Source of the DNA: Mesostigma viride | Lineage: Eukaryota; Streptophyta; Mesostigmatophyceae; Mesostigmatales; Mesostigmataceae | DNA: 52,500 bases | Assembly: GCA_009746045.1 (NCBI GenBank) | Contig: RPFO01000072.1 | Location: forward strand, 4,055,270-4,107,769 | Direction of reading: 5' to 3' | Shown here: positions 1 through 9,239 of the stretch, piece after piece | How the letters are laid out: every line of letters starts with the position of its first letter | Numbering within the stretch: the first letter of the stretch is position 1 | Notes under the pieces: model-generated | Database searches by the model: none | Seen by the model: the letters and a program-made list of their open reading frames with translations, nothing else | Told to the model about the DNA's origin: nothing | Made by a program: the position numbers and the translations under genes

Positions 1-330
1 GCTTGGTATCATTTAAAAACTGATATAGAAAAATAAATATAGAACCCTATACCCTGGATATGTAAAGACGGGAAGGGAGAGAAGAGAGAGGGAAGAGAGG
101 GAGAGAGAGAGGAGGCCGAAATCGGCTAAGTCCAAAACGAAGGATTTTCCCCAGAAAATTTTTTTTTCAGATGATACCGGCCCAGGGGGGGTGGGCCGGA
201 ACACCGGAACAGGCCTTTTTCAGGGGTCGGGAAGGGGGTTTTCGGGGGTCAAAAAAGGGGTGAAGAGGGCAAAAAGGGAGGGTGGAACGGAGGGATGCAC
301 CCGTTTCGGGCCGAATCGGCGCGGCGCTCC
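1..330 (+). repeat. Outer-arm end repeat, copy 1
   Basis: This A/T-rich start, purine-rich (GA)n tract and G-rich block recurs inverted at about 10,770-11,095 and again in direct orientation at about 11,199-11,540. The first about 180 bp are bounded by GGTATCAT (from position 5) and ATGATACC (about 171-178), like a small terminal-inverted-repeat unit. The motif CCGAAATCGGCTAAGTCC lies at about 117-134. No credible gene lies in 1-690: short ORFs here are frame shadows of GC-rich sequence. Confidence 0.8.
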
Positions 331-632
331 GAGTATCCTCCAATCGGATCGCTCCGTTCGGCGGGAGATCCACGGGGCGGATGTGAACCGCACCTCTCTT
401 CTGGCGCCGTACTCCTAGTATCCACCAATGAAAGGCGCGCGTACTACCGAGTGACCGGGACGGACCTGACGGTGACAGATGTAAGCATAAGGCACGCGGC
501 GTCAACGCGCACGGACGCGCCCGGATAGCGGGCTTGGGACTTGGCCGAATTCGCGGGTCCGCGGTCCTAGCTATGCGCATCTAGCTACCGTGGGAACATG
601 ATGGGACTCATTGAATAGGGTTCATACACTCT

Positions 633-638
633 TTTATT
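633..638 (-). terminator. AATAAA polyadenylation signal of gene Z, left arm
   Basis: On the minus strand AATAAA follows the Z stop codon by about 55 nt, inside TATTTATGAATAAA, and is followed by CAATGAGTCCCATC. The same layout occurs after gene W (12,930), which supports a shared 3'-end module. The mirror copy is at 10,455-10,460. Confidence 0.6.
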
Positions 639-691
639 CATAAATAGGCGGGGTTAAAGCACGTATCTCCTATCTACCCTGGCTATCTACC

Positions 692-1855
692 TCACGCGGC
701 GCGCGCGTCGGCGAGGACGCGGGCCGGGGACACGCCGTCCTCGTGGTATACGGCGGGCACGCCGCGGCTGGGCGGGATGGAGCTGATGCACACGGCGCGC
801 ACCCAGGTGGACCCGTCCGTCCTCCGCTCGTACTCCAGGAACACGTTGGCATTTGGCCGCTTGGAAAGGCCGGCCCGACGCGCCTCGTGCGAGGACAGGA
901 TCGCAGCGAGCGGAGTGCGAGCGAAGTCCCTCAGTGGGACGAGTCCGATCGTGCGCCCCGGCCGGCCGGCGTGGCGAAAGGTGCGGTACACAGTGCCGTC
1001 CGGCGCGGTCGCCGGCTCGCTCAGCCAGTAGTCGGCCCCGACGCCGACTTCGTATGACGGGATCACTTCCACGAACTTCCCCGCGGAGTCGACCCAGCGC
1101 GTGCGGCCCTTGGCGTCGTCCTGTCTGCGCACGGTCGGGTCGCGCGCCACGTGCGCGAACACGGACGAGGCCAGGTGTCGCTTGGTCAGGGGGCCGAATG
1201 CGGGCCAGTCCTTGACGCGGTCGGAAAGTCCGGAAACTCGCTGCCGTCCGCCGTCATCTCGGCGGCGGGCCGCTTCTTGGTCGCGGGACGAGGGGCGGGC
1301 GCGGGACGAGGCGCGGGCGCGGGCGCCGGCGTGGGCGGGAGGACGGTGTCGGAGCCCTGCGCCCACGTGCCCGTTTCGTGGGACGGCGAGGCGGGGAAGC
1401 CGTAGGCGTCCGCGAACGAGCTGACCGGCGCGCTGTGCTTGAGCGGGCCGACCACTTGGCTGGAGGCGTCGGTGATGTCCGCCAGCAGGAGGTACGTCCA
1501 CGGCCCCACTCGCGCGCCTTCGGGGGGCGGGGGAGGCGCGGCGACGAGCGCGGTGTCCGCGGGGCTGTCCGGGGTCGATTCGCCGCCGGACGCCGCCCCG
1601 GCGCAGTCCGGGTCGATCTCGTCGAGCGTCGGGAAGCTTCCCCATCCCAGGCCCTCCATGATGTCCACGTCCTGCATGGTGCGGATGCGAGCATAAGATG
1701 CGCGAGTGTGTTAGAGGGAAGAATTCGAGGGGCCAGACATGCGCGAGGATGGCTAGATGGGGGAAGAATGCGCTCACCTTTTCGGGGAACAGGCGCAGGA
1801 TGTCGAAGGACAGTTCGGAGAGGCAGCGCAGGTCGGGCGTCTGTGCGGAATCCAT
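692..1855 (-). CDS. Gene Z, left-arm copy: unknown protein sharing a C-terminal domain with SET gene Y (frameshifted)
   Basis: Not a family I recognise. Exon 1 (1,855-1,778) encodes 26 residues starting MDSAQTPDL and ends at a GTGAGC donor. The intron ends at GCAG before 1,671; exon 2 runs to TGA at 692-694, giving about 350 aa. Exon 2 begins DVDIMEGLGWGSF, then an acidic stretch, WTYLLLADITDAS, and a Pro/Ala/Arg linker (APAPRPAPAPRP). The C-terminal part has DW.AFGP.T, then RTIGLVPLRDF.RTPLA, and ends YHEDGVSPARVLADARAA. Gene Y has the same C-terminal pattern. Near 1,230 the frame changes by one base, leaving the N-terminal frame to stop at 1,186. The right arm also shifts in this region, so this is either a real lesion or a shared base-calling error. 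A TATA-like box lies near 1,962-1,967. Confidence 0.6.
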   Translation of the reverse strand: MDSAQTPDLRCLSELSFDILRLFPEKVSAFFPHLAILAHVWPLEFFPLTHSRILCSHPHHAGRGHHGGPGMGKLPDARRDRPGLRRGGVRRRIDPGQPRGHRARRRASPAPRRRASGAVDVPPAGGHHRRLQPSGRPAQAQRAGQLVRGRLRLPRLAVPRNGHVGAGLRHRPPAHAGARARASSRARPSSRDQEAARRRDDGGRQRVSGLSDRVKDWPAFGPLTKRHLASSVFAHVARDPTVRRQDDAKGRTRWVDSAGKFVEVIPSYEVGVGADYWLSEPATAPDGTVYRTFRHAGRPGRTIGLVPLRDFARTPLAAILSSHEARRAGLSKRPNANVFLEYERRTDGSTWVRAVCISSIPPSRGVPAVYHEDGVSPARVLADARAA

Positions 1856-1961
1856 GGAGGAAGAATTGGTGGGGAGAGAGTTGGAGAGTCGGAGAGAGCT
1901 GGAGAGCTGGACTCGAGAGAGCTGGAGAGCAGGATGCCCGGACAGTCCGGTTGTCCTCCTC

Positions 1962-2165
1962 TTTATGCGTTTTTCGTGGGCGAACGGACGCTCCGGATTC
2001 GCCGCGATCGGAGGGTGCCAATCACCCCCGTGGATAACGCCGATCGTGTGCCAATCACGGCCGACCGTCGGATGGGCCGGGCATCTCCCGCGCCGCGCCA
2101 TCGTTACCGTGGAGCTGCGCTAGTATCCACCAATGGGACGCCGGCGATCCATACCGCGGCCGGGA
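1962..2165 (-). promoter_or_regulatory. Promoter region of gene Z (left arm)
   Basis: On the minus strand this holds CATAAA (1,962-1,967) about 107 nt before the ATG, followed downstream by CTGTCCGGGCATCC. Upstream are two GATTGGC (CCAAT-type) boxes, ATCCACG, and near 2,124 GTATCCACCAATGGG on the plus strand. Gene W has the same set of elements in the same order. Confidence 0.55.
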
Positions 2166-2290
2166 CTTAGCGATTTCGGGACTTAGCCATTTTCGGGACT
2201 TTGCGACATTGGGACTGTCCCGGCGTCCTGCTACTCTAACGTCATCGCGCGCGGCCGCGGTCGGGACTGCCTACTTGGGACTTAGCGTCC
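2163..2290. repeat. GGGACTTAGC motif cluster
   Basis: GGGACTTAGC or a one-base variant (GGGACTTTGC) occurs at about 2,165, 2,184, 2,201 and 2,277. The reverse complement (GCTAAGTCC) recurs in the outer end repeats (about 126 and 11,355) and beside gene W's 3' end (about 13,018), often within CGAAATCGGCTAAGTCC. No gene overlaps it. Function unknown; it could be a protein-binding site of the element. Confidence 0.55.
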
Positions 2291-2338
2291 TACGTGTGCA
2301 TGATGTTGAGACTTGAGACGGGAACATGCAGGCAAGGC

Positions 2339-2344
2339 TTTATT
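2339..2344 (-). terminator. AATAAA signal of gene Y, left arm
   Basis: Minus-strand TTAATAAAGCC follows the end of gene Y by about 125 nt. The mirror copy is at 8,753-8,758. Confidence 0.55.
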
Positions 2345-2467
2345 AATCAATAAAATGGTGTTAATCACAAGTCGCTATCTACATGTACACATGATAGCCC
2401 CCGGGGCTATTCGATAGGATCGTCGCCGCTCAGCAGGAGCGGGCGGCGAGCAAGAGCTGGGCGGGCG

Positions 2468-3944
2468 TCAGCCCGCGCGCGTGGTACGACGCGACAGTGG
2501 GCCGGGCATGGTCGTCTTCACGAGGGCCACGGCGCGAACCCACTGCGAACCGTCCGCGGCCGTTTCGGTCTCCAGGATGACGGAGCCGTGCCTCGCCCGG
2601 CCGAGTCCGCACTCGTTGAGATCGTCTACGGACGGCAGGGAGGCCAGCGGGGTGGACGGAAAGTCCCGCAGGGGCACCAATCCGATCGTACGGCCGATGG
2701 CGACGCAGCGGGTGAAGACGGGCGCCGAAGTCGGCCCGTCGGGCTGGGCCAGCCACTCCTCTGGCCGGCCCAGGCGGGGCTTGAGCTCCGGGACCTTCTC
2801 GACGCAGTTGCCTCTCGAGTCCTCGTAACGCTTACCGACGAGGACGCACGTGGTGTCCTTCACGAGCGCCGCCACGACGCGCTGGGTCTGCGGCCCGAAC
2901 GCGCGCCAGTCGCCTATGCGGGCCGAGAAGTCCGGCAGGGCGGACGGTGCGGGCAGGGCGGACGGAACGGACTGGACGGGCAGGGCGTACGGGATTGAGG
3001 AGGACGGGACGGATACTCGGGCGGTCTGGACGGACGTCGGCGCGCTCGACGCGCTGGACTCCTGGCGCCGCGCCGTGCGAGGCCTCTTGGGCACGGGGGG
3101 CTGCGCGGGCGCGTCGACCGTATCCGGCGTCTGGTTGAAGTAGCTGTCGCCGTAGTTGATGAGGAGTTCCTCCCCCTCGCGGATGTCCCTCAAGGCGTAC
3201 ACGCGGGAGGACAGCAACGCGTCGTTGGGAGTCTTGAACTCGCAGTTCTGAATGCCCCGGCCCTCGTTGTGGTTGATGAAGGCCGTTTCGTTGCAGTACG
3301 TGTCCGCCTCCAGGCACACCGCGTACGTCCGTCCGTCGAAGAGCGTCAGACGGTAGCATCCGTCCGTCTTCACCTGGGCGGACGACGTGTCCAGATCTCC
3401 GTCTGGCAGCCTGTAGTACCGCACCAGGGCGCCGCCGTACACCCCGATCTCGTCTCCCGCCTTGAAGTCCGGCCGGCGAACGCGCCGAACGGGCCGTGCG
3501 GGTCGTTAGCCGGGAGCGCCCTGACGCGGATCCGGTCGTTGAGGGAAGATTCGAGCATCCCGAGCTGGGCGCCCACTTCGAGCGTCGGGCACCCCGGGGT
3601 CACGGGGGCCGACACGTATTTTATCTTCTGGCCGCTGCACCCGACCCTGCGGGCCAGGTGCACCTCACTGGGGAGGTACATCCGAATGTACATCTTTTCC
3701 GCGGCGCGCACGTTCTTCTCGAATTCTTCTTCGTGTCGGGGGCGCTTGGCCTGCGTCGGGGAAGAAACGGGCGATCAGGCGCACGGGCAAACAGGTGAGG
3801 GAAGAAACGGTGGGTCAGATCGTGTGTGATAACCAGGGAGACGGGGCGAAGGAAGCCGCGGTTCGAAGGGGAAGAATTGCTTACCGCGCGGACCTTGGCG
3901 GCGGTGCAGGGGTTGGGGGAAGAAACGGTAGCAGCCGATGCCAT
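2468..3944 (-). CDS. Gene Y, left-arm copy: SET-domain protein (vSET-like lysine methyltransferase), frameshifted
   Basis: Probable protein-lysine methyltransferase. Exon 1 (3,944-3,885, 20 codons) starts MASAATVSS and ends at GTAAGC. The intron holds three TTCTTCCC copies; exon 2 starts at 3,750. Residues about 90-113 read NDRIRV.ALP...GPFGAFA, the usual SET entry. Then come FKAGDEIGVYGGALV, FINHNEGRGIQNCEF (the NH cofactor motif) and IREGEELLINYGDSYF (the catalytic-Tyr end). A Ser/Pro linker follows, then the C-terminal domain shared with gene Z (DWRAFGPQTQR ... TIGLVPLRDF). Near 3,466 one base is missing between the FGAFA and FKAGDE frames, in both arms. Near 2,505 this copy lacks one A that the right arm has, so it ends early at 2,468. 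Viral SET proteins methylate host histone H3; that role here is inference. Confidence 0.75.
3751..3884 (-). other. Intron of gene Y (left arm) with TTCTTCCC repeats
   Basis: A GTAAGC donor and GACGCAG acceptor bound a 134-nt intron. On the minus strand TTCTTCCC occurs three times. Introns of Z and W carry the same octamer, so it may act in splicing or as an internal transcription element. Confidence 0.7.
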
Positions 3945-4019
3945 GGCAAAATAGAGAAGTGTGGGAGGCTAGCTGGGAGCTGGTTTGCTGGAGTGATGGT
4001 CGAAGGAATGACAAGACCC

Positions 4020-4454
4020 GGGTCCTGTGCCCACTATGTAGTCCTCGGGTGTCCGGCGGTTACGGGATCGACGCACGGGAGCGATTGGCGAGATCGACGG
4101 TGGGTGATTGGCCGGCGCGGACGGGCCTGGACGGACGTATCCACGGCACGCCAATCACGGGCACGCCAATCGGGCGAGCCAGTCCCGATCGGACGGCTGC
4201 CAATCCCCCGGGCCGCCAATCGGACGAGCCAATCCCGTCCGGTGATTGGCCCTCTTCTGGACGGGCCTGGACGGGCGTATCCACGGCACGCCAATCGCGG
4301 ATCCGCCAATCGGACGGGCCAATCTCGCCCGAGTGATTGGCCGGCCGCGATCGGGTCCCACAAGAGATAGGATGGTCGGATGCGTGCCACGTGGCGCATA
4401 TTGATTGGCTGGCGTCTGATCGCCCATCGCGCCATCCCGTCCGATGGGTATAAG
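4020..4454. promoter_or_regulatory. Divergent promoter between genes Y and X, left arm
   Basis: The region holds more than ten CCAAT/ATTGG boxes in both orientations, often as GCCAATC separated by about 15-30 nt. It also holds two copies of GTATCCACGGCACGCC. Toward Y there is a CTACATAG box about 95 nt before the ATG; toward X there is TATAAG at 4,449-4,454, about 100 nt before the ATG. A G-box-like CCACGTGG lies near 4,387. Mirror copy: about 6,647-7,080. Confidence 0.7.
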
Positions 4455-4552
4455 TTCTTGGGGGGTGTTCGGATCTCGTCACCAAGCTCTCCGCTCTCCG
4501 CAGCTCGAAAAACCCGCAACCCTCCCCCATTCTTCTCCAAAGCCCCCCAAAA

Positions 4553-5002
4553 ATGGCCCCACGCACCAAGGAGTCCGCCCGCAGGCAGGCGAATTATTCC
4601 ATCACGGGACGCTTCCTGGCCGAGCCATGGCGCAACCATCCTCTCGTCACGAAATCATTCGAGGATGAATTCGCAGCGTTCGCCGAAACGCTGGAAGACC
4701 TCCCTATTCCTCCCTCAGGCCAGAGGGTGGATATCGTCGAGGTGGACGCTGGCTCTTCCGCCGCGTCGCCCGTAAAGTCGTTCTACGACCTCCAGAGGGT
4801 CGTTTCGGCCCTTCGTTTTGCCCGCGCCGCGAAGAGGGCACGGGTGAACGCGCCGATTGTCGCTGGCGATGCGCCGGTTGACGGCGATGTGGCGGGCGCA
4901 AGTGACGCTCGGCCCAAGTCTCCACGCGCTGACGTGGATTGTGAGTTGGTGGGCGAGATCGTGACGGCCTCCAGTGGCGAGAAATTCGTTGTCGCCGAGT
5001 GA
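4553..5002 (+). CDS. Gene X, left-arm copy: unknown 149-aa protein
   Basis: Intact single-exon ORF of 149 aa and no recognised family. The N-terminus is basic (MAPRTKESARRQ), the middle has SFYDLQRVVSALRFARAAKRAR, which could form a basic helix, and the C-terminus is acidic (DVDCELVGEIV...FVVAE). No signal peptide or membrane segment is seen. The ATG follows a TATAAG box by about 100 nt and an ATTCTTCTCC tract by about 20 nt. AATAAA lies at 5,067-5,072. The right-arm copy (6,100-6,549) is the same, and it is the only gene intact in both arms. Confidence 0.7.
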   Translation: MAPRTKESARRQANYSITGRFLAEPWRNHPLVTKSFEDEFAAFAETLEDLPIPPSGQRVDIVEVDAGSSAASPVKSFYDLQRVVSALRFARAAKRARVNAPIVAGDAPVDGDVAGASDARPKSPRADVDCELVGEIVTASSGEKFVVAE

Positions 5003-6099
5003 ACAATGACCCTGGAAATCCCGACTGACGGGATCCACGGAGGCCATTAAATGAAATGGATTGAATAATAAAGCGATTGTTACCCCATTCTTGTGTGAAT
5101 GCATGTCCACGTAGATAGGATCGCGCGGAATCTAGGATGGCATGACAAGTGGCATGTTCATAGAGATCCTAGATTCTGTTCAGGCTGTTCAGGCAATCCG
5201 ATCCCGCTGACGTCATCGTTGACCATGATGCAATATAGGATTTTGCGACGGAAAACGGCCACGTGGCACGCGCGGAAGTAGCGTGTAGTGTATCCAGGGT
5301 ACGGATCACGGAATCGAAAGAGTACGGCCCAAAAAAAATATCTAAAGCGCATAGTATAAAATGAAGAATCTCAGATACGGTGGATCCTGGGATGTCCAGG
5401 GAGGTGTCAGAGATCCGAATATTCGATCGTAACCGTCGCCTGAACAGGATCTGGGACGTCCAGGGACCCTTGGGTGTACGGACATGACGTCATCTGCTGA
5501 CGTCAGCACGCCGAGTCGTCGAGTGGTGACGTCACCAGGTGCCAGCGGGGCCCGCCCTGGCACCTGGTGACGTCACCACTCGACGACTCGGCGTGCTGAC
5601 GTCAGCAGATGACGTCATGTCCGTACACCCAAGGGTCCCTGGACGTCCCAGATCCTGTTCAGGCGACGGTTACGATCGAATATTCGGATCTCTGACACCT
5701 CCCTGGACATCCCAGGATCCACCGTATCTGAGATTCTTCATTTTATACTATGCGCTTTAGATATTTTTTTTGGGCCGTACTCTTTCGATTCCGTGATCCG
5801 TACCCTGGATACACTACACGCTACTTCCGCGCGTGCCACGTGGCCGTTTTCCGTCGCAAAATCCTATATTGCATCATGGTCAACGATGACGTCAGCGGGA
5901 TCGGATTGCCTGAACAGCCTGAACAGAATCTAGGATCTCTATGAACATGCCACTTGTCATGCCATCCTAGATTCCGCGCGATCCTATCTACGTGGACATG
6001 CATTCACACAAGAATGGGGTAACAATCGCTTTATTATTCAATCCATTTCATTTAATGGCCTCCGTGGATCCCGTCAGTCGGGATTTCCAGGGTCATTGT
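5003..6099. other. Palindrome core without genes
   Basis: Between the two X genes no ORF is credible; the listed mirror-image ORFs are products of the palindrome. The core holds eight TGACGTCA sites (four per arm), paired GGGAYGTCCAGGGA boxes (about 5,393 and 5,453 in the left arm), repeated CTGTTCAGG, and AATAAA signals at 5,067-5,072 and 6,030-6,035. Confidence 0.8.
5485..5617. promoter_or_regulatory. TGACGTCA cluster flanking the palindrome centre
   Basis: Perfect CRE/ATF-type octamers TGACGTCA lie at 5,485, 5,498 and 5,527, with mirror sites at 5,568, 5,597 and 5,610. Single sites lie further out at 5,208 and 5,887. They sit within 70 nt of the centre, where a replication-origin or resolution factor could bind. 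No function is shown by sequence alone. Confidence 0.7.
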
Positions 6100-6549
6100 T
6101 CACTCGGCGACAACGAATTTCTCGCCACTGGAGGCCGTCACGATCTCGCCCACCAACTCACAATCCACGTCAGCGCGTGGAGACTTGGGCCGAGCGTCAC
6201 TTGCGCCCGCCACATCGCCGTCAACCGGCGCATCGCCAGCGACAATCGGCGCGTTCACCCGTGCCCTCTTCGCGGCGCGGGCAAAACGAAGGGCCGAAAC
6301 GACCCTCTGGAGGTCGTAGAACGACTTTACGGGCGACGCGGCGGAAGAGCCAGCGTCCACCTCGACGATATCCACCCTCTGGCCTGAGGGAGGAATAGGG
6401 AGGTCTTCCAGCGTTTCGGCGAACGCTGCGAATTCATCCTCGAATGATTTCGTGACGAGAGGATGGTTGCGCCATGGCTCGGCCAGGAAGCGTCCCGTGA
6501 TGGAATAATTCGCCTGCCTGCGGGCGGACTCCTTGGTGCGTGGGGCCAT
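6100..6549 (-). CDS. Gene X, right-arm copy: unknown 149-aa protein
   Basis: Mirror copy of 4,553-5,002 with the same 149-aa product. The promoter side differs from the left arm by one base in a C run (about 6,575 versus 4,527). TATAAG lies at 6,647-6,652 on the minus strand. Longer upstream in-frame extension is possible but the MAPRTKES start matches the left arm and the promoter spacing. Confidence 0.7.
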   Translation of the reverse strand: MAPRTKESARRQANYSITGRFLAEPWRNHPLVTKSFEDEFAAFAETLEDLPIPPSGQRVDIVEVDAGSSAASPVKSFYDLQRVVSALRFARAAKRARVNAPIVAGDAPVDGDVAGASDARPKSPRADVDCELVGEIVTASSGEKFVVAE

Positions 6550-7156
6550 TTTTGGGGGGCTTTGGAGAAGAATGGGGAGGGTTGCGGGTTTTTCGAGCTG
6601 CGGAGAGCGGAGAGCTTGGTGACGAGATCCGAACACCCCCCAAGAACTTATACCCATCGGACGGGATGGCGCGATGGGCGATCAGACGCCAGCCAATCAA
6701 TATGCGCCACGTGGCACGCATCCGACCATCCTATCTCTTGTGGGACCCGATCGCGGCCGGCCAATCACTCGGGCGAGATTGGCCCGTCCGATTGGCGGAT
6801 CCGCGATTGGCGTGCCGTGGATACGCCCGTCCAGGCCCGTCCAGAAGAGGGCCAATCACCGGACGGGATTGGCTCGTCCGATTGGCGGCCCGGGGGATTG
6901 GCAGCCGTCCGATCGGGACTGGCTCGCCCGATTGGCGTGCCCGTGATTGGCGTGCCGTGGATACGTCCGTCCAGGCCCGTCCGCGCCGGCCAATCACCCA
7001 CCGTCGATCTCGCCAATCGCTCCCGTGCGTCGATCCCGTAACCGCCGGACACCCGAGGACTACATAGTGGGCACAGGACCCGGGTCTTGTCATTCCTTCG
7101 ACCATCACTCCAGCAAACCAGCTCCCAGCTAGCCTCCCACACTTCTCTATTTTGCC

Positions 7157-8668
7157 ATGGCATCGGCTGCTACCGTTTCTTCCCCCAACCCCGCACCGCC
7201 GCCAAGGTCCGCGCGGTAAGCAATTCTTCCCCTTCGAACCGCGGCTTCCTTCGCCCCGTCTCCCTGGTTATCACACACGATCTGACCCACCGTTTCTTCC
7301 CTCACCTGTTTGCCCGTGCGCCTGATCGCCCGTTTCTTCCCCGACGCAGGCCAAGCGCCCCCGACACGAAGAAGAATTCGAGAAGAACGTGCGCGCCGCG
7401 GAAAAGATGTACATTCGGATGTACCTCCCCAGTGAGGTGCACCTGGCCCGCAGGGTCGGGTGCAGCGGCCAGAAGATAAAATACGTGTCGGCCCCCGTGA
7501 CCCCGGGGTGCCCGACGCTCGAAGTGGGCGCCCAGCTCGGGATGCTCGAATCTTCCCTCAACGACCGGATCCGCGTCAGGGCGCTCCCGGCTAACGACCC
7601 GCACGGCCCGTTCGGCGCGTTCGCCGGCCGGACTTCAAGGCGGGAGACGAGATCGGGGTGTACGGCGGCGCCCTGGTGCGGTACTACAGGCTGCCAGACG
7701 GAGATCTGGACACGTCGTCCGCCCAGGTGAAGACGGACGGATGCTACCGTCTGACGCTCTTCGACGGACGGACGTACGCGGTGTGCCTGGAGGCGGACAC
7801 GTACTGCAACGAAACGGCCTTCATCAACCACAACGAGGGCCGGGGCATTCAGAACTGCGAGTTCAAGACTCCCAACGACGCGTTGCTGTCCTCCCGCGTG
7901 TACGCCTTGAGGGACATCCGCGAGGGGGAGGAACTCCTCATCAACTACGGCGACAGCTACTTCAACCAGCGCCGGATACGGTCGACGCGCCCGCGCAGCC
8001 CCCCGTGCCCAAGAGGCCTCGCACGGCGCGGCGCCAGGAGTCCAGCGCGTCGAGCGCGCCGACGTCCGTCCAGACCGCCCGAGTATCCGTCCCGTCCTCC
8101 TCAATCCCGTACGCCCTGCCCGTCCAGTCCGTTCCGTCCGCCCTGCCCGCACCGTCCGCCCTGCCGGACTTCTCGGCCCGCATAGGCGACTGGCGCGCGT
8201 TCGGGCCGCAGACCCAGCGCGTCGTGGCGGCGCTCGTGAAGGACACCCGTGCGTCCTCGTCGGTAAGCGTTACGAGGACTCGAAGGCAACTGCGTCGAGA
8301 AGGTCCCGGAGCTCAAGCCCCGCCTGGGCCGGCCAGAGGAGTGGCTGGCCCAGCCCGACGGGCCGACTTCGGCGCCCGTCTTCACCCGCTGCGTCGCCAT
8401 CGGCCGTACGATCGGATTGGTGCCCCTGCGGGACTTTCCGTCCACCCCGCTGGCCTCCCTGCCGTCCGTAGACGATCTCAACGAGTGCGGACTCGGCCGG
8501 GCGAGGCACGGCTCCGTCATCCTGGAGACCGAAACGGCCGCGGACGGTTCGCAGTGGGTTCGCGCCGTGGCCCTCGTGAAGACGACCAATGCCCGGCCCA
8601 CTGTCGCGTCGTACCACGCGCGCGGGCTGACGCCCGCCCAGCTCTTGCTCGCCGCCCGCTCCTGCTGA
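7157..8668 (+). pseudogene. Gene Y, right-arm copy: SET-domain protein with several frameshifts
   Basis: Same layout as the left copy: exon 1 (7,157-7,215), a TTCTTCCC-rich intron, and exon 2 from 7,350 to TGA at 8,666-8,668. Exon 1 is one base shorter than in the left arm (59 versus 60 nt). Like the left arm it lacks one base before the SET core (about 7,635). Further single-base losses lie after SYFNQ (about 7,970), near 8,248 and near 8,282. Its C-terminus is the better one: it ends VASYHARGLTPAQLLLAARS, matching the end of Z. Neither arm therefore holds an unbroken Y frame. Confidence 0.7.
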
Positions 8669-8752
8669 GCGGCGACGATCCTATCGAATAGCCCGGGGGC
8701 TATCATGTGTACATGTAGATAGCGACTTGTGATTAACACCATTTTATTGATT

Positions 8753-8758
8753 AATAAA
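8753..8758 (+). terminator. AATAAA signal of gene Y, right arm
   Basis: TTAATAAAGCC lies about 85 nt after the Y stop codon, mirroring the site at 2,339-2,344. Between here and gene Z (8,760-9,239) lie mirrored GGGACTTAGC motifs, CCAAT-type boxes and a CATAAA box (9,131-9,136), but no gene. Confidence 0.55.
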
Positions 8759-9239
8759 GCCTTGCCTGCATGTTCCCGTCTCAAGTCTCAACATCATGCA
8801 CACGTAGGACGCTAAGTCCCAAGTAGGCAGTCCCGACCGCGGCCGCGCGCGATGACGTTAGAGTAGCAGGACGCCGGGACAGTCCCAATGTCGCAAAGTC
8901 CCGAAAATGGCTAAGTCCCGAAATCGCTAAGTCCCGGCCGCGGTATGGATCGCCGGCGTCCCATTGGTGGATACTAGCGCAGCTCCACGGTAACGATGGC
9001 GCGGCGCGGGAGATGCCCGGCCCATCCGACGGTCGGCCGTGATTGGCACACGATCGGCGTTATCCACGGGGGTGATTGGCGACCCTCCGATCGCGGCGAA
9101 TCCGGAGCGTCCGTTCGCCCACGAAAAACGCATAAAGAGGAGGACAACCGGACTGTCCGGGCATCCTGCTCTCCAGCTCTCTCGAGTCCAGCTCTCCAGC
9201 TCTCTCCGACTCTCCAACTCTCTCACCAATTCTTCCTCC

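Noticed and set aside
3795-4639. Overlapping ORFs of 90-200 aa in the X-Y promoter region
   Set aside because: They run through dense CCAAT boxes and have repeat-derived Arg/Pro/Ser composition on both strands.
5099-6003. Mirror-image ORFs around the palindrome centre (60-73 aa)
   Set aside because: Each occurs twice only because of the palindrome. They lack promoters and overlap the 3' region of gene X and binding-site clusters.
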